From: Tessaracoccus aquimaris
Lineage (GTDB): Bacteria > Actinomycetota > Actinomycetes > Propionibacteriales > Propionibacteriaceae
Assembly: GCF_001997345.1 (NCBI RefSeq)
Contig: NZ_CP019606.1
Coordinates: forward strand, 3,100,001 to 3,164,000
Length of the DNA stretch: 64,000 nucleotides
Reading direction: 5' to 3'
The translations under genes were made by a program, and so were the position numbers. This document shows positions 43,278 to 51,352 of this stretch, one piece after another. The first letter of the stretch is position 1. Each line of letters begins with the position of its first letter. The notes beneath the pieces are model-generated. The model saw only the letters and a program-made list of their open reading frames with translations, made no database searches and was not told the DNA's origin.

Positions 43278-44000
43278 ATGCCGGATCTTGCACTTCTCGC
43301 CGATCTCTCGGTGCGCACCGTCAGCGCCGTGCTGCTCGGCGCTCTGATCGGGTTCGAGCGACAGTGGCGCCTCAGAACCGCGGGCATCCGCACCAACGCC
43401 CTGGTCGCCGGGGGAGCCGCGCTGTTCGTCATCGTCGGCGCCGTGGACTGGAACACCACAGGAACCGTCGACAGCACCCGGGTCGCCGCGCAGGTAGTCT
43501 CCGGCATCGGATTCCTAGGCGCAGGCGTGATCCTGCGCGACGGGGCCAACATCCGTGGACTCACGACCGCGGCGACGCTCTGGTGCGCGGCGGCGGTCGG
43601 CTCGCTCGCAGGCGCGGGGATGGTGTGGTTCGCCGCCGTCGGCAGCCTGGCGATCCTCGCGACCAACACCCTGCTTCGCCCCATCAGCCGGTTCATCAAC
43701 CGTCGACTCCAGGACGACGTCGTCGACGCGATGGACGAGACCGACTACGTGCTGGAGGTGATCACCTCGGAGAAGAGCGAGCAGCGGGTGCGCGCCCTCG
43801 TCGTCCAGACGGTGGACCTGCACGAGTACACCCTGCGAGCGCTGGATTCCCGCCAACTCAAGCACGACCGGACGCGCCTGATGGCAAGCGTCGGCTCACA
43901 CACCGGGGACCCGAACGGACTTCAGTACGCCGTCCAGCGCCTGATGCTCGACCCGAAGGTCACCTCCGCCAGATGGTGGGAGAGCGAACCCGAGGACTGA
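43278..44000 (+). CDS. MgtC/SapB-family membrane protein
   Basis: A 240-residue protein with four to five N-terminal membrane helices carrying the MgtC hallmarks: ALIGFERQWRLRTAGIRTNALVA, GIGFLGAGVILRDGANIRGLTTAA and TLWCAAAVGSLAGAG. A C-terminal cytoplasmic ACT-like part follows. MgtC proteins help cells survive low magnesium and affect phosphate and ATP balance. The start at 43278 (MPDLALLADLSV) is chosen because the longer in-frame text begins before the operator and promoter. It diverges from the uptake operon and probably belongs to the same LacI regulon. Confidence 0.88.
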   Translation: MPDLALLADLSVRTVSAVLLGALIGFERQWRLRTAGIRTNALVAGGAALFVIVGAVDWNTTGTVDSTRVAAQVVSGIGFLGAGVILRDGANIRGLTTAATLWCAAAVGSLAGAGMVWFAAVGSLAILATNTLLRPISRFINRRLQDDVVDAMDETDYVLEVITSEKSEQRVRALVVQTVDLHEYTLRALDSRQLKHDRTRLMASVGSHTGDPNGLQYAVQRLMLDPKVTSARWWESEPED

Positions 44001-44018
44001 GGGCAAGGGCAGTCGCGG

Positions 44019-45421
44019 TCAGATCTTCTCGAACTGGAAGTAATCGACGTTGAAGTTCGACTGCCCCGCTGCGACGCGGAAGGTGAAGGTCACCTGACCG
44101 GCGTTGAGAGGGACGCCGCCCGAGACGTCCTGCAGCAGGAACGCTTCGTGCTGTGTCGTGTTCTGCGCCCTCACATACGCCGTCGTCAACCCGGGGAACT
44201 CCAGCCGGAACGAGCCGGCGTCCGCGTACTTCGACGACGTCCTCGCCTTGACCCGGTAGGTTCCGGACGAGGGGATGGCCACGGTGTACTTCACCCACTC
44301 ACCGCCCCTGATGTAGCAGAGATGGATGGCGCCCTGGGTGTCGCACACGTCGACGCCCTGGCCCGGTTTGCCCTTGCCGCCCAGGTCGGCCGGTTCGACG
44401 TCGTGGTAGGCAACTCCCTCGGCGCCGCCCGTGAAGTTCCTCGCGGCCACCCGGACTCCCCGGCGGGAAGCCCGACGTTGGTCGTCGACCCGGTGCGGAT
44501 CCAGTGCTGCAGTTCCGACGGCAGGTCGGTCTGGATCATGCTGGCTCCGAGCCCCTTCACCCGGGCCCAGCCGAGGGCGGGATCGCGCAACGACCCCTCG
44601 TCGGTGTTCGACCCGGCCAGGCCCCTCCACATGGTGTTGACCCAGACGCGCGCGCCTCGGTTGCGCAGCGCGTCGATGCTGTCCCGTGAGGCGATCGCGT
44701 CGTTGTCGCCGGTGTAGATCACCTCGTAGCAGTGCGGCGCCGGCTGCATGGTGAGCGCCTCCTGGTAGTTGGTCGCACGCACGATGTGGCAGTAGAGCGC
44801 CTCGGGGTGGGCGTCGCGGAACTGCTTGACCTCGCCTGCGGACCGGTCGCTCTTGAACACGATCTGCCGTTGCATCCCCTTGGCGGAGGCGGCGGCCCAG
44901 ACGGCCTCGCGCTGGTTCCAGCCCTCCTTGTCGACGTTGATCAGGATCTTGTCCTTCGCCGCGTTCAACGCGTCGTCGAACGAGGGCACCTTCGCGTTGG
45001 TCAGCGGCGCCTGGGAGCCTCCCCTGAGGGTACGCAGTTGCATGCCTCGCAGCTCGTCGAGGGTGAACGAGGTGGTCAGACCGGTCCTGGCTGTCGTGCG
45101 GTTGACGGACGAGTCGTGCATCACGACCAGCCTGTTGTCGCGGGTGACCTGCAGGTCGATTTCGTTGATGGGGACCCCGAGAGTCGCGGCCCGGCTGATG
45201 GCGGTCAGCGAGTTCTCGGACGAGTCACGCCAGGCGCCCAGATGCGCGACGGCCATCATGGGGGCCGAAGCGGAGTGGTCGAGCAACTGGTTGCGGTACT
45301 CCTCGGCCTTCGTCATGCCTGAGGCGGCGGGAGGTGCTGCGAGTGAGGTGGAGGCGACGCAGGCCAGCGCCGCGGCGACGGCGATCAGCCTGATCCGGCC
45401 TCTTCTGGTGCGGTTCGGCAT
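44019..45421 (-). CDS. Secreted glycerophosphodiester phosphodiesterase with C-terminal carbohydrate-binding domain (apparent frameshift)
   Basis: The first frame (start 45421) has a signal peptide (IRLIAVAAALACVASTSLAA) and the GDPD catalytic pattern: AHLGAWRDSSENSLTAI, NEIDLQVTRDNRLVVMHDSS (E-x-D and the His), ILINVDKEGWN and MIQTDLPSEL. The second frame continues as VRVAARNFTGGAEGVAYHDV and GGEWVKYTVAIPSSGTYRVK, a CBM6/35-like domain, to 44019. Adding one base in the C run 44458-44461 joins them (GLPAGGVRVAARNF), giving 467 residues. It would cleave glycerophosphodiesters or teichoic-acid-like polymers outside the cell. A one-mismatch LacI-type palindrome lies upstream. Confidence 0.85.
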
Positions 45422-45482
45422 CGTTGACGTCCTTTCATCGGGATGGTCGGAGAACGTCAGTATGTGTCGCCGGGACGCGAAA

Positions 45483-45496
45483 CGGGAAGGTTCCCG
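45483..45496. promoter_or_regulatory. Imperfect LacI-type operator before the glycerophosphodiesterase gene
   Basis: CGGGAAGGTTCCCG differs from CGGGAACGTTCCCG at one central base and lies 61 bp upstream of the start. It suggests the secreted diesterase joins the regulon. Confidence 0.5.
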
Positions 45497-45763
45497 GCCG
45501 ATCGGTTACCAAGGAGTCGCCTGGATCGCCGCGTGAAGACGCGAGGCGTTCGCGATGCGGTGGCGGCGATGATTCGGGAGCCCGCCCGGTGATCGCCTGT
45601 TGTCGCGGGCGGGGGGCCGGAGCCCAGTTGCCGGGCTCGGGACTGGACCCTGCCGGTTGGGTCGGGGCGCTCCTCGAGGTGGATTTCTCACTTCCGGGTC
45701 GAAGTTATCCACAGATTCGCATGGGCGTTCGATTTTGTCGGTGGGGACACGTAGCTTTGGTTC
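45497..45763. other. Intergenic region with a DnaA-box-like motif
   Basis: This part of the 342-bp gap between the diesterase and the DUF222 gene holds no gene. TTATCCACA (45705-45713) is a perfect DnaA-box sequence, 50 bp before the DUF222 start. A single box is weak evidence for DnaA binding. Confidence 0.4.
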
Positions 45764-47142
45764 ATGGAGCAGAATCGGGGGCTGACAAGCGGCGAGAGCC
45801 TCGTCGCGCAACTCGAGGACGTGCTCCAACGGCTCTGCCATCCCTCGGTCGAGTGGCCTGTGGACGCCCATGCACAGCTTGACGTGATCGACCGGATCCG
45901 TCGTTCCGAGGCGCGGTTGAGGTCCCACTCGGCCGTACTGATCGCCGACGCCGACCGGCGCAAGGTCGCCGATCGCGCGGTGGGCACGTCGATGACGTCG
46001 TGGCTCACCAGCCAGCACAATGCGACCAGTCGCGAGGCGGCCCGCCAGGTCCTTGCCGGGCGCGAACTCAACGCCCGGCCCACCGTCAGGTCGGCGGCCC
46101 TCGCCGGGGATGTCTCCCCCGAGCAGGCCCGCAAGATCACCAGCGTGCTCGACTCGCTCCCTGCGACGCTCTCGGCGGAGCAGCAGGAGCGCGCGACCGA
46201 CATCATGGTGAGCCTTGCGAGGACGACCAATGCCGACAGGCTCGGCACCATGGCCCAGGCGGTACTCGACGCGGTCGCGCCCGAGGACGATGAGCGCAGC
46301 GCCGCGGAGCGCGAGGTCGCCCGGCTCGACCTTCAACGTCGTCGTGCCTATCGGAACCGGTCCTTCACCTTCCGCACCGAGGACGGCTCCCTGCTGTTCC
46401 GCGGTTCGCTCCCGCTGCTCGAGGGCGAGGCCCTGGTGCGCCTGCTCGAGTCGTACCGCGCGTCGGAGCGCACCAGCGGGGCGGACCGTCTCGATCCGCT
46501 CGCGCCCGTGGTGACCTCCGCGCACCGTTACGCCGATGCCCTGATCCGGCTGGTCAGCGAACACCAGCGGGGCCGGGTCGCTCCTGCGGTGTCCGGCGAT
46601 CGCCCTCGGGTCGTGGTCGTGATGCGCGAGGAGGCGCTCCGCGATCTGGCGGAGCAGTCGGGCCTTCTCGGCCGCGGCGACCGCGTCGCGCCAGGCGATC
46701 TTCGCCGGTTGTGCTGCGACGCCGACCTCGTGCCTGCCGTTCTCGGGTCATCCTCGGAGGTGCTCGACGTCGGGCGGGAGGTCCGGCTCGTGACGCCGGT
46801 GATCCGCAAGGCGCTCGCCCTGAGGGACCTCGGCTGCGCATTCCCCGGCTGCGACAAGCCGGATGAGCAGTGCGAGGCCCACCACATCACGCCTTGGTGG
46901 CGGGAGGGAAGAACAGCTCTGGACAACTTGGTTCTGCTCTGCGGACACCACCATGCGCTGGTCGAGCCCGAGCGCTTCTTCCCCGTCGAATCGGGTCCGC
47001 CCACCGGTCGCCCGGTGGCCCCGGATAGATGGGAGGTTCGGCTGAACGAGCGCGGGCTCCCGGAGTTCCTCCCCCGTCACGTCTCGACCCGACACGCACC
47101 GCTAGAAGTAAGGGGGCACGACTTGGCACATCCGCCGCCTGA
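45764..47142 (+). CDS. DUF222 / HNH endonuclease family protein (apparent frameshift near the end)
   Basis: The N-terminal DUF222 domain (MEQNRGLTSGESLVAQLEDV ... LLEGEALVRLLESYRA) is followed by a C-terminal HNH nuclease motif: LGCAFPGCDKPDEQCEAHHITP, WWREGRTALDNLVLLCGHHH. These proteins are multi-copy in Actinobacteria (13E12 repeat-like); their role is unclear and may be mobile. In the sequence as given the frame overshoots to 47818. Adding one base to the C run 47071-47075 gives FLPPSRLDPTRTARSKG and a stop at 47142, a family-like end that no longer overlaps the next gene. Confidence 0.8.
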
Positions 47143-47168
47143 ACCGCGGTCGGCCGATACTGGTCGCC

Positions 47169-47741
47169 ATGAGTTCGTCGCACTTCAACCGGGGGTTGCT
47201 CGGCCACGACATGGTCGTCATGCAGCAGATCACCGCGTTCATGGCCAACGACTTCGAGTTGCTGAGCGCCGACGGTTCGGTGATCGGGCGACTCGCGGGC
47301 ACCGACTCCGACGGCAGCCGGTTCCTCGCGGGCCCGCGGAAGTTCGAACTGCGCGAGCCGGACGGCACCCCGCTGCTGATCATCGACGACGTGCCGGACT
47401 TCGGCCTCGACACCTTCGAATTGAGGACGCCCGACGGCGGCTACGCCGCAACCCTGACCAAGCAGCTCACCTTCTTCCGCAACCGGGTGTCGATCAAGGC
47501 CGCCGACGGCAGCACCCTCGACCTCGAGGGCGAGATCTTCGACTACACCTTCGAGATCGTCGACCAGGGCGCCGTCGTGGCCACCATCTCCCGCGAGTGG
47601 GCTGGCATCTCGCGCAGCCTGCTCGGGCACAGCCGCTACGTCGTCTCGTTCGACCCCACCGTCGCAACCGACCGCAGGCTGCTGATCCTCGGCGCCGTCG
47701 TCGCGCTCGACCTGATCAGAATGAAGCAGCGCAGGGCCTGA
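47169..47741 (+). CDS. LURP-one / phospholipid-scramblase-like protein
   Basis: A 190-residue protein of alternating beta strands in the LURP-one/tubby-like pattern: VMQQITAFMANDFELLSADG, FELREPDGTPLLIID, FFRNRVSIKAADG, DYTFEIVDQGAVVATISREW and LLILGAVVALDLIRM. Bacterial members are uncharacterised and may bind membranes. The start at 47169 is the first ATG after the corrected end of the DUF222 gene. It converges on the beta-galactosidase gene with a 9-bp gap. Confidence 0.75.
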   Translation: MSSSHFNRGLLGHDMVVMQQITAFMANDFELLSADGSVIGRLAGTDSDGSRFLAGPRKFELREPDGTPLLIIDDVPDFGLDTFELRTPDGGYAATLTKQLTFFRNRVSIKAADGSTLDLEGEIFDYTFEIVDQGAVVATISREWAGISRSLLGHSRYVVSFDPTVATDRRLLILGAVVALDLIRMKQRRA

Positions 47742-47750
47742 CCACCCGGG

Positions 47751-49778
47751 TCATAGCCGGGCGACAAGCACCCCGTAGCCGGGCACCTCCACCGAGCCCT
47801 CCAGCGGCTCGCCGGTGAACGCGTCGACGACCTCGCGCTGCAACACGACGGCGCCAGCCTGGGGCAGGTAGTTCAGCACGAACAGCCATCTGTCACCCTC
47901 GGCACCCGCACGGACGGCGACCTCCATCGACGGCGGTGCCGCGACCACATCGCCCAAGGGCGAGGCGACGCCGCAGGTCTCCAGCAGTCGGACGACCATG
48001 TCCTCCGAGAAGCAGGCGCCCAGGTAGTAGACGGCGCCCTCCCCCACCCGACGTCGGGTCAGGGCGACGCCGCCCGCGTAGTGGTCTGCGGTGAACCGCG
48101 CCAGGACCTCGGTCGTGTCGTCGGCGGGTTCCAGCACCTCGTTGAACACGGGTGCGGGCAGAAGGTCGCCGTCGCAGTCGAGCGTCATGTCAGCGTGGGC
48201 CCGGTCGACCAGGGTGTAGTCTGCCACCCGCACGCCCGCCCACTCGTCGACGAGGCCAGGCATCGGCCGCATCGGGCAGCGCCCCGACTCATCCTTGTAG
48301 CCCGTCCGCGCGCCGAAGATCAGCGTGCCGCCCGTCTCGACGTATCCGCGCAGCAGGTCGGACGCCTCGGCCGTCATGATCGCCGGGTGCGGGTAGACGA
48401 GCAGGTCGTAGCGCGCCAGGGTCTCGGCGGTCGCCGATCCCAGGTAGACGAAGTCGCACGGCGTGTGCGACCGCTGGGTCGCACGGAACCAGGCGTCCTC
48501 GCTCTGCCGCGCCACCCTGCCGTGCCACACGTCCAGGGACGCGTCGAACTCGTTGTCGTAGTCCTTGACGACGGCGACCTTCGCCTCGGAGACGGCGCCG
48601 CGCAGATCGGCCAGCGCCTCCCATTCGCGCGCGAACGAGGCGACCTCGTCCAGCCTGCGGTTAGGGGTGTTGGCGTAGTCGTTCAGCCCGTGCCAGTAGA
48701 TCTCGAGCCCCATCGGGCTGGTCCGCCACCGGAAGTAGGAGATCAGGTCAGCGCCGTGCGCGACCGACTGCAGACTCCACAGCCGCAACTGCCCCGGCTT
48801 CGGCATCGGCGCCTCCATCCGGTTGGTCCAGCCGTGCGCGCCGCCCTGCTGTTCCATGATCCCGAAGGTCGCCGAGATCGCCCGCGTCCATGCCAGGTTC
48901 CAACTCCAGGCCCTGTCCAGCATGTCGTCGGGTGTGGCCGAGCGGCCGACGTCGAAGGCGAAGTTGGGATAGGAGTCGAAGGTGATGAAGTCGAGGCCCG
49001 CGGCCATCAGGGCGTCGTAGTCGAGGTTGGGGAACAGTCCGTTGGTGGTGATCCACACGTCATCAGCGAGGTGATGGCGCAGGATCTCGACCTGGCGCCT
49101 GGTGAACTCGACGGCGCTGCGGGAGAAGAACCGCTTCTCCTCCAACTCGAGGTGCGGGTTGATGGACCCGTGCAGGCCCTTGCCCGCGAGCCGGACCTGG
49201 TCCCAGTGGCTATAGGTGCGACTCCAGAAGGTGGTGCCGAGCGCCTCGTTCAGCCGTTCGAGCGTCCCGAACTTGTCCCTCAGGTACCCACGGAAGGCCG
49301 CGTGGTCGCCGTCGGAGAAGAACTCGGCGATCTCGCAGTTGAGTTCGTTGTCGATCTGCCAGCCGACGATGGCCGGGTGCGACCCGTAGTGCCGCGCGAC
49401 CTCCTCGACGATCCGGTCGCAGAACCGCAGGTACTCTTCCGAGTTGTAGGAGTAGTTGCGTCGCGGCCCGTCGAACGGGTGCCCCTCGCGGTCGCGGTTC
49501 AGGATCCCCGGATGGTCGTGCTGCATCCACACCGGAGGGGTCGCGGTCGGCGTGCAGAAGATCACGCGCAGGCCGTGGCGCTCGCAGATCGCCAGGAAGT
49601 CATCGAACCAGCCCACCCGGAACTCGCCGTCGCGTGGCTCGAGCAGCGACCAGGCGAACTCGGCGACCCGGACGGTGTCCAGCCCGAGTTCGCGCATCCG
49701 GACGACGTCGTCCTCCCACAGTGACCGGTCCCAATGCTCGGGGTAGTAGGCAACACCCAATCCGCGGTACGCATCCAT
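47751..49778 (-). CDS. Beta-galactosidase, glycoside hydrolase family 42
   Basis: A 675-residue GH42 enzyme. Signatures: GVAYYPEHWDRSLWEDDVVR at the N-terminus, acid/base glutamate in GWQIDNELNCE, zinc-site-free middle, and the nucleophile glutamate in TFGIMEQQGGAHGW. The trimerisation domain (VYPHPAIMTAEASDLLRGYV) and a small C-terminal beta domain follow. It hydrolyses beta-galactosides, probably oligosaccharides, in the cytoplasm, as no signal peptide is seen. No transporter for such sugars is adjacent. Confidence 0.93.
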   Translation of the reverse strand: MDAYRGLGVAYYPEHWDRSLWEDDVVRMRELGLDTVRVAEFAWSLLEPRDGEFRVGWFDDFLAICERHGLRVIFCTPTATPPVWMQHDHPGILNRDREGHPFDGPRRNYSYNSEEYLRFCDRIVEEVARHYGSHPAIVGWQIDNELNCEIAEFFSDGDHAAFRGYLRDKFGTLERLNEALGTTFWSRTYSHWDQVRLAGKGLHGSINPHLELEEKRFFSRSAVEFTRRQVEILRHHLADDVWITTNGLFPNLDYDALMAAGLDFITFDSYPNFAFDVGRSATPDDMLDRAWSWNLAWTRAISATFGIMEQQGGAHGWTNRMEAPMPKPGQLRLWSLQSVAHGADLISYFRWRTSPMGLEIYWHGLNDYANTPNRRLDEVASFAREWEALADLRGAVSEAKVAVVKDYDNEFDASLDVWHGRVARQSEDAWFRATQRSHTPCDFVYLGSATAETLARYDLLVYPHPAIMTAEASDLLRGYVETGGTLIFGARTGYKDESGRCPMRPMPGLVDEWAGVRVADYTLVDRAHADMTLDCDGDLLPAPVFNEVLEPADDTTEVLARFTADHYAGGVALTRRRVGEGAVYYLGACFSEDMVVRLLETCGVASPLGDVVAAPPSMEVAVRAGAEGDRWLFVLNYLPQAGAVVLQREVVDAFTGEPLEGSVEVPGYGVLVARL

Positions 49779-49782
49779 GCGC

Positions 49783-50121
49783 TCAGCCTATTGACGCAAG
49801 CAGCGGCGCGAGCAGCAACCCGACCGCAAAGGACGCGCAGTTGGCGATCAGCGCGACAAGGAGCGCGACCGTCGGCCCCGACATCCGGGCGAGGCGCCAC
49901 AGCAGGAGACCCTCGACGACTACGATCCCCACCTCGGCGACCAGCAGCAAGCCCAGCGACGGCGGGTCGAGCAGCCACAGCAACGGATGCGTCGCCTGCA
50001 GCGCGAACGCGACGGCCACCAACCGCCCGACGCGCACCGACGCGTCCCGCTTGGCGAGGGCGACGACCACCGGGACCTCCACCGCGCAGGTGAGCAGAAA
50101 GGCGATCAGCCAGGCCAGCAT
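49783..50121 (-). CDS. Hypothetical small membrane protein
   Basis: A 112-residue protein with four predicted membrane helices (WLIAFLLTCAVEVPVVVAL; LVAVAFALQATHPLLWLL; LLLVAEVGIVVVEGLLLWRL; VALLVALIANCASFAVGLLL). The glutamate in the first helix and a His-Pro pair in the second stand out. It ends 4 bp before the beta-galactosidase start on the same strand. Family not recognised. Confidence 0.6.
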   Translation of the reverse strand: MLAWLIAFLLTCAVEVPVVVALAKRDASVRVGRLVAVAFALQATHPLLWLLDPPSLGLLLVAEVGIVVVEGLLLWRLARMSGPTVALLVALIANCASFAVGLLLAPLLASIG

Positions 50122-50180
50122 CGCCCGAGACTATCGCCCAACTCCGCCGCCGCGCCCGCCCCCGAAACTAGGATCGCCCC

Positions 50181-50318
50181 ATGTTGCTGCTCGACGTCGC
50201 CCCACAGCCCCTGCTTCCCGGCGGGACGACCACCATCGTGATCGTCGTCATCGTGGTCGTGGTGCTGGCCATCGCCGCCTGGATCCTCATCAACAAGCGG
50301 CGCCCGCCGCGTGCCTGA
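50181..50318 (+). CDS. Single-helix microprotein (45 residues)
   Basis: ATG at 50181 gives MLLLDVAPQPLLPGGTTTIV, then a membrane helix (VIVVIVVVVLAIAAWILI) and a basic tail NKRRPPRA. The stop lies inside the next gene, whose GTG start (50311) overlaps by 8 bp. This coupling and the clean helix suggest a real membrane microprotein partner of the downstream protein. Confidence 0.5.
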   Translation: MLLLDVAPQPLLPGGTTTIVIVVIVVVVLAIAAWILINKRRPPRA

Positions 50319-51303
50319 CGGCCGGAGCCTCGCCGCTCCTGCCGTCGGCCTGCTGATCGCCGCCACGGCCCTGGCGGCGCTGGCCGTCGCGCAACCCCAC
50401 GCCCTCGCCGCGTTCAGCGTCGTCGCGCTCGGACCGCTGCACGTGCTGCTCGCGCTGCGCTACCTGACGGGTCGCACGTTGCCGATCCTCGACGGGCCGA
50501 TCGGGCGGACGCTCCTCGTGCTCGTCGCCGCCATGGTCCTGATCCGGGCGATCACGGTCGCCTCGCCCTACCTCGGGCACCACCTCGAACTGCTGGCCGG
50601 CGCGGCGCTCGTCGGCTTCGCCGCGTGGGTCGGGCTCCGCGGCACCCTGCGCTACGTCGCGCTCGGCGTCGTGGCCGCGGTCACCGCCCTGTCGTTTGTG
50701 GAACTGCCCTGGTACTGGCACTTCCTCACGCACGGCCACAACGTGGTGCCGCTGATCTTCCTGTGGGACTGGACGAGGAGGTTCCGGCCGATCGCGCGGC
50801 TGGGCTTCGTGGTCGCGAACCTGCTCTGGGTCGCGGCGATTCCCCTGCTGCTGCTGTTCGGCCCGCTCGGCGGCCTCGTCAATCCGGACCCACCTGCCGC
50901 CGTCGGACGCATCGCCGACCCGGCCTTCCTGGTGGCGGCCGCCTCTCCCCCGGGCGCCGACGCGTCCATGGGGCTGCGGTTCCTCGCGGTGTTCGCGTTC
51001 CTGCAGGGGATGCACTACGTGCTGTGGATGCTGTTCTTCCAGGTCGCCGGGCGACGCGAGGTCGGCCGGCTTGGACGCAGCGTCCCGGCCGCCGTCGGCT
51101 GGCGGTTCTGGCTGATCGCGGCGCTGACCTCGCTCGCCATCTGGGCCACCTACGCCATCGGCTACAACGATGGAAGGGCCGTCTACGGCGTGCTCGGCGC
51201 CCTCAACGTCGCGTTGGAGCAGCCGATCGCCGTGTGGCTGTTGCTCGGCGCGCTCCCCTCGAGACTGACGACGGCGCCGATCGCGACCCTCAGGGCCTCC
51301 TGA
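50311..51303 (+). CDS. Polytopic membrane protein with conserved-looking histidines
   Basis: A 330-residue protein with about eight membrane helices and several histidines at helix ends: VALGPLHVLLALRYLTGR, YLGHHLELLAG, WYWHFLTHGHNVVPLIFL and FLQGMHYVLWMLFF. Such His pairs often bind metal or haem, and the pattern is slightly reminiscent of Brp/Blh carotenoid oxygenases, but I cannot assign a family. The GTG start at 50311 overlaps the microprotein gene. Confidence 0.6.
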   Translation: MPDGRSLAAPAVGLLIAATALAALAVAQPHALAAFSVVALGPLHVLLALRYLTGRTLPILDGPIGRTLLVLVAAMVLIRAITVASPYLGHHLELLAGAALVGFAAWVGLRGTLRYVALGVVAAVTALSFVELPWYWHFLTHGHNVVPLIFLWDWTRRFRPIARLGFVVANLLWVAAIPLLLLFGPLGGLVNPDPPAAVGRIADPAFLVAAASPPGADASMGLRFLAVFAFLQGMHYVLWMLFFQVAGRREVGRLGRSVPAAVGWRFWLIAALTSLAIWATYAIGYNDGRAVYGVLGALNVALEQPIAVWLLLGALPSRLTTAPIATLRAS

Positions 51304-51311
51304 GACGGCGA

Positions 51312-51339
51312 AACCGCCGCCCCCGAGGGGACGGCGGTT
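51312..51339. terminator. Bidirectional hairpin terminator
   Basis: AACCGCCG ... CGGCGGTT with an inner CCCC/GGGG pairing forms a strong stem between the converging membrane-protein and glpD genes. Confidence 0.75.
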
Positions 51340-51352
51340 CGACGCGGTGGGG

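Noticed and set aside
47143..47818. C-terminal tail of the DUF222 frame
   Set aside because: It overlaps the LURP-one-like gene entirely and disappears when one base is added at 47071-47075.
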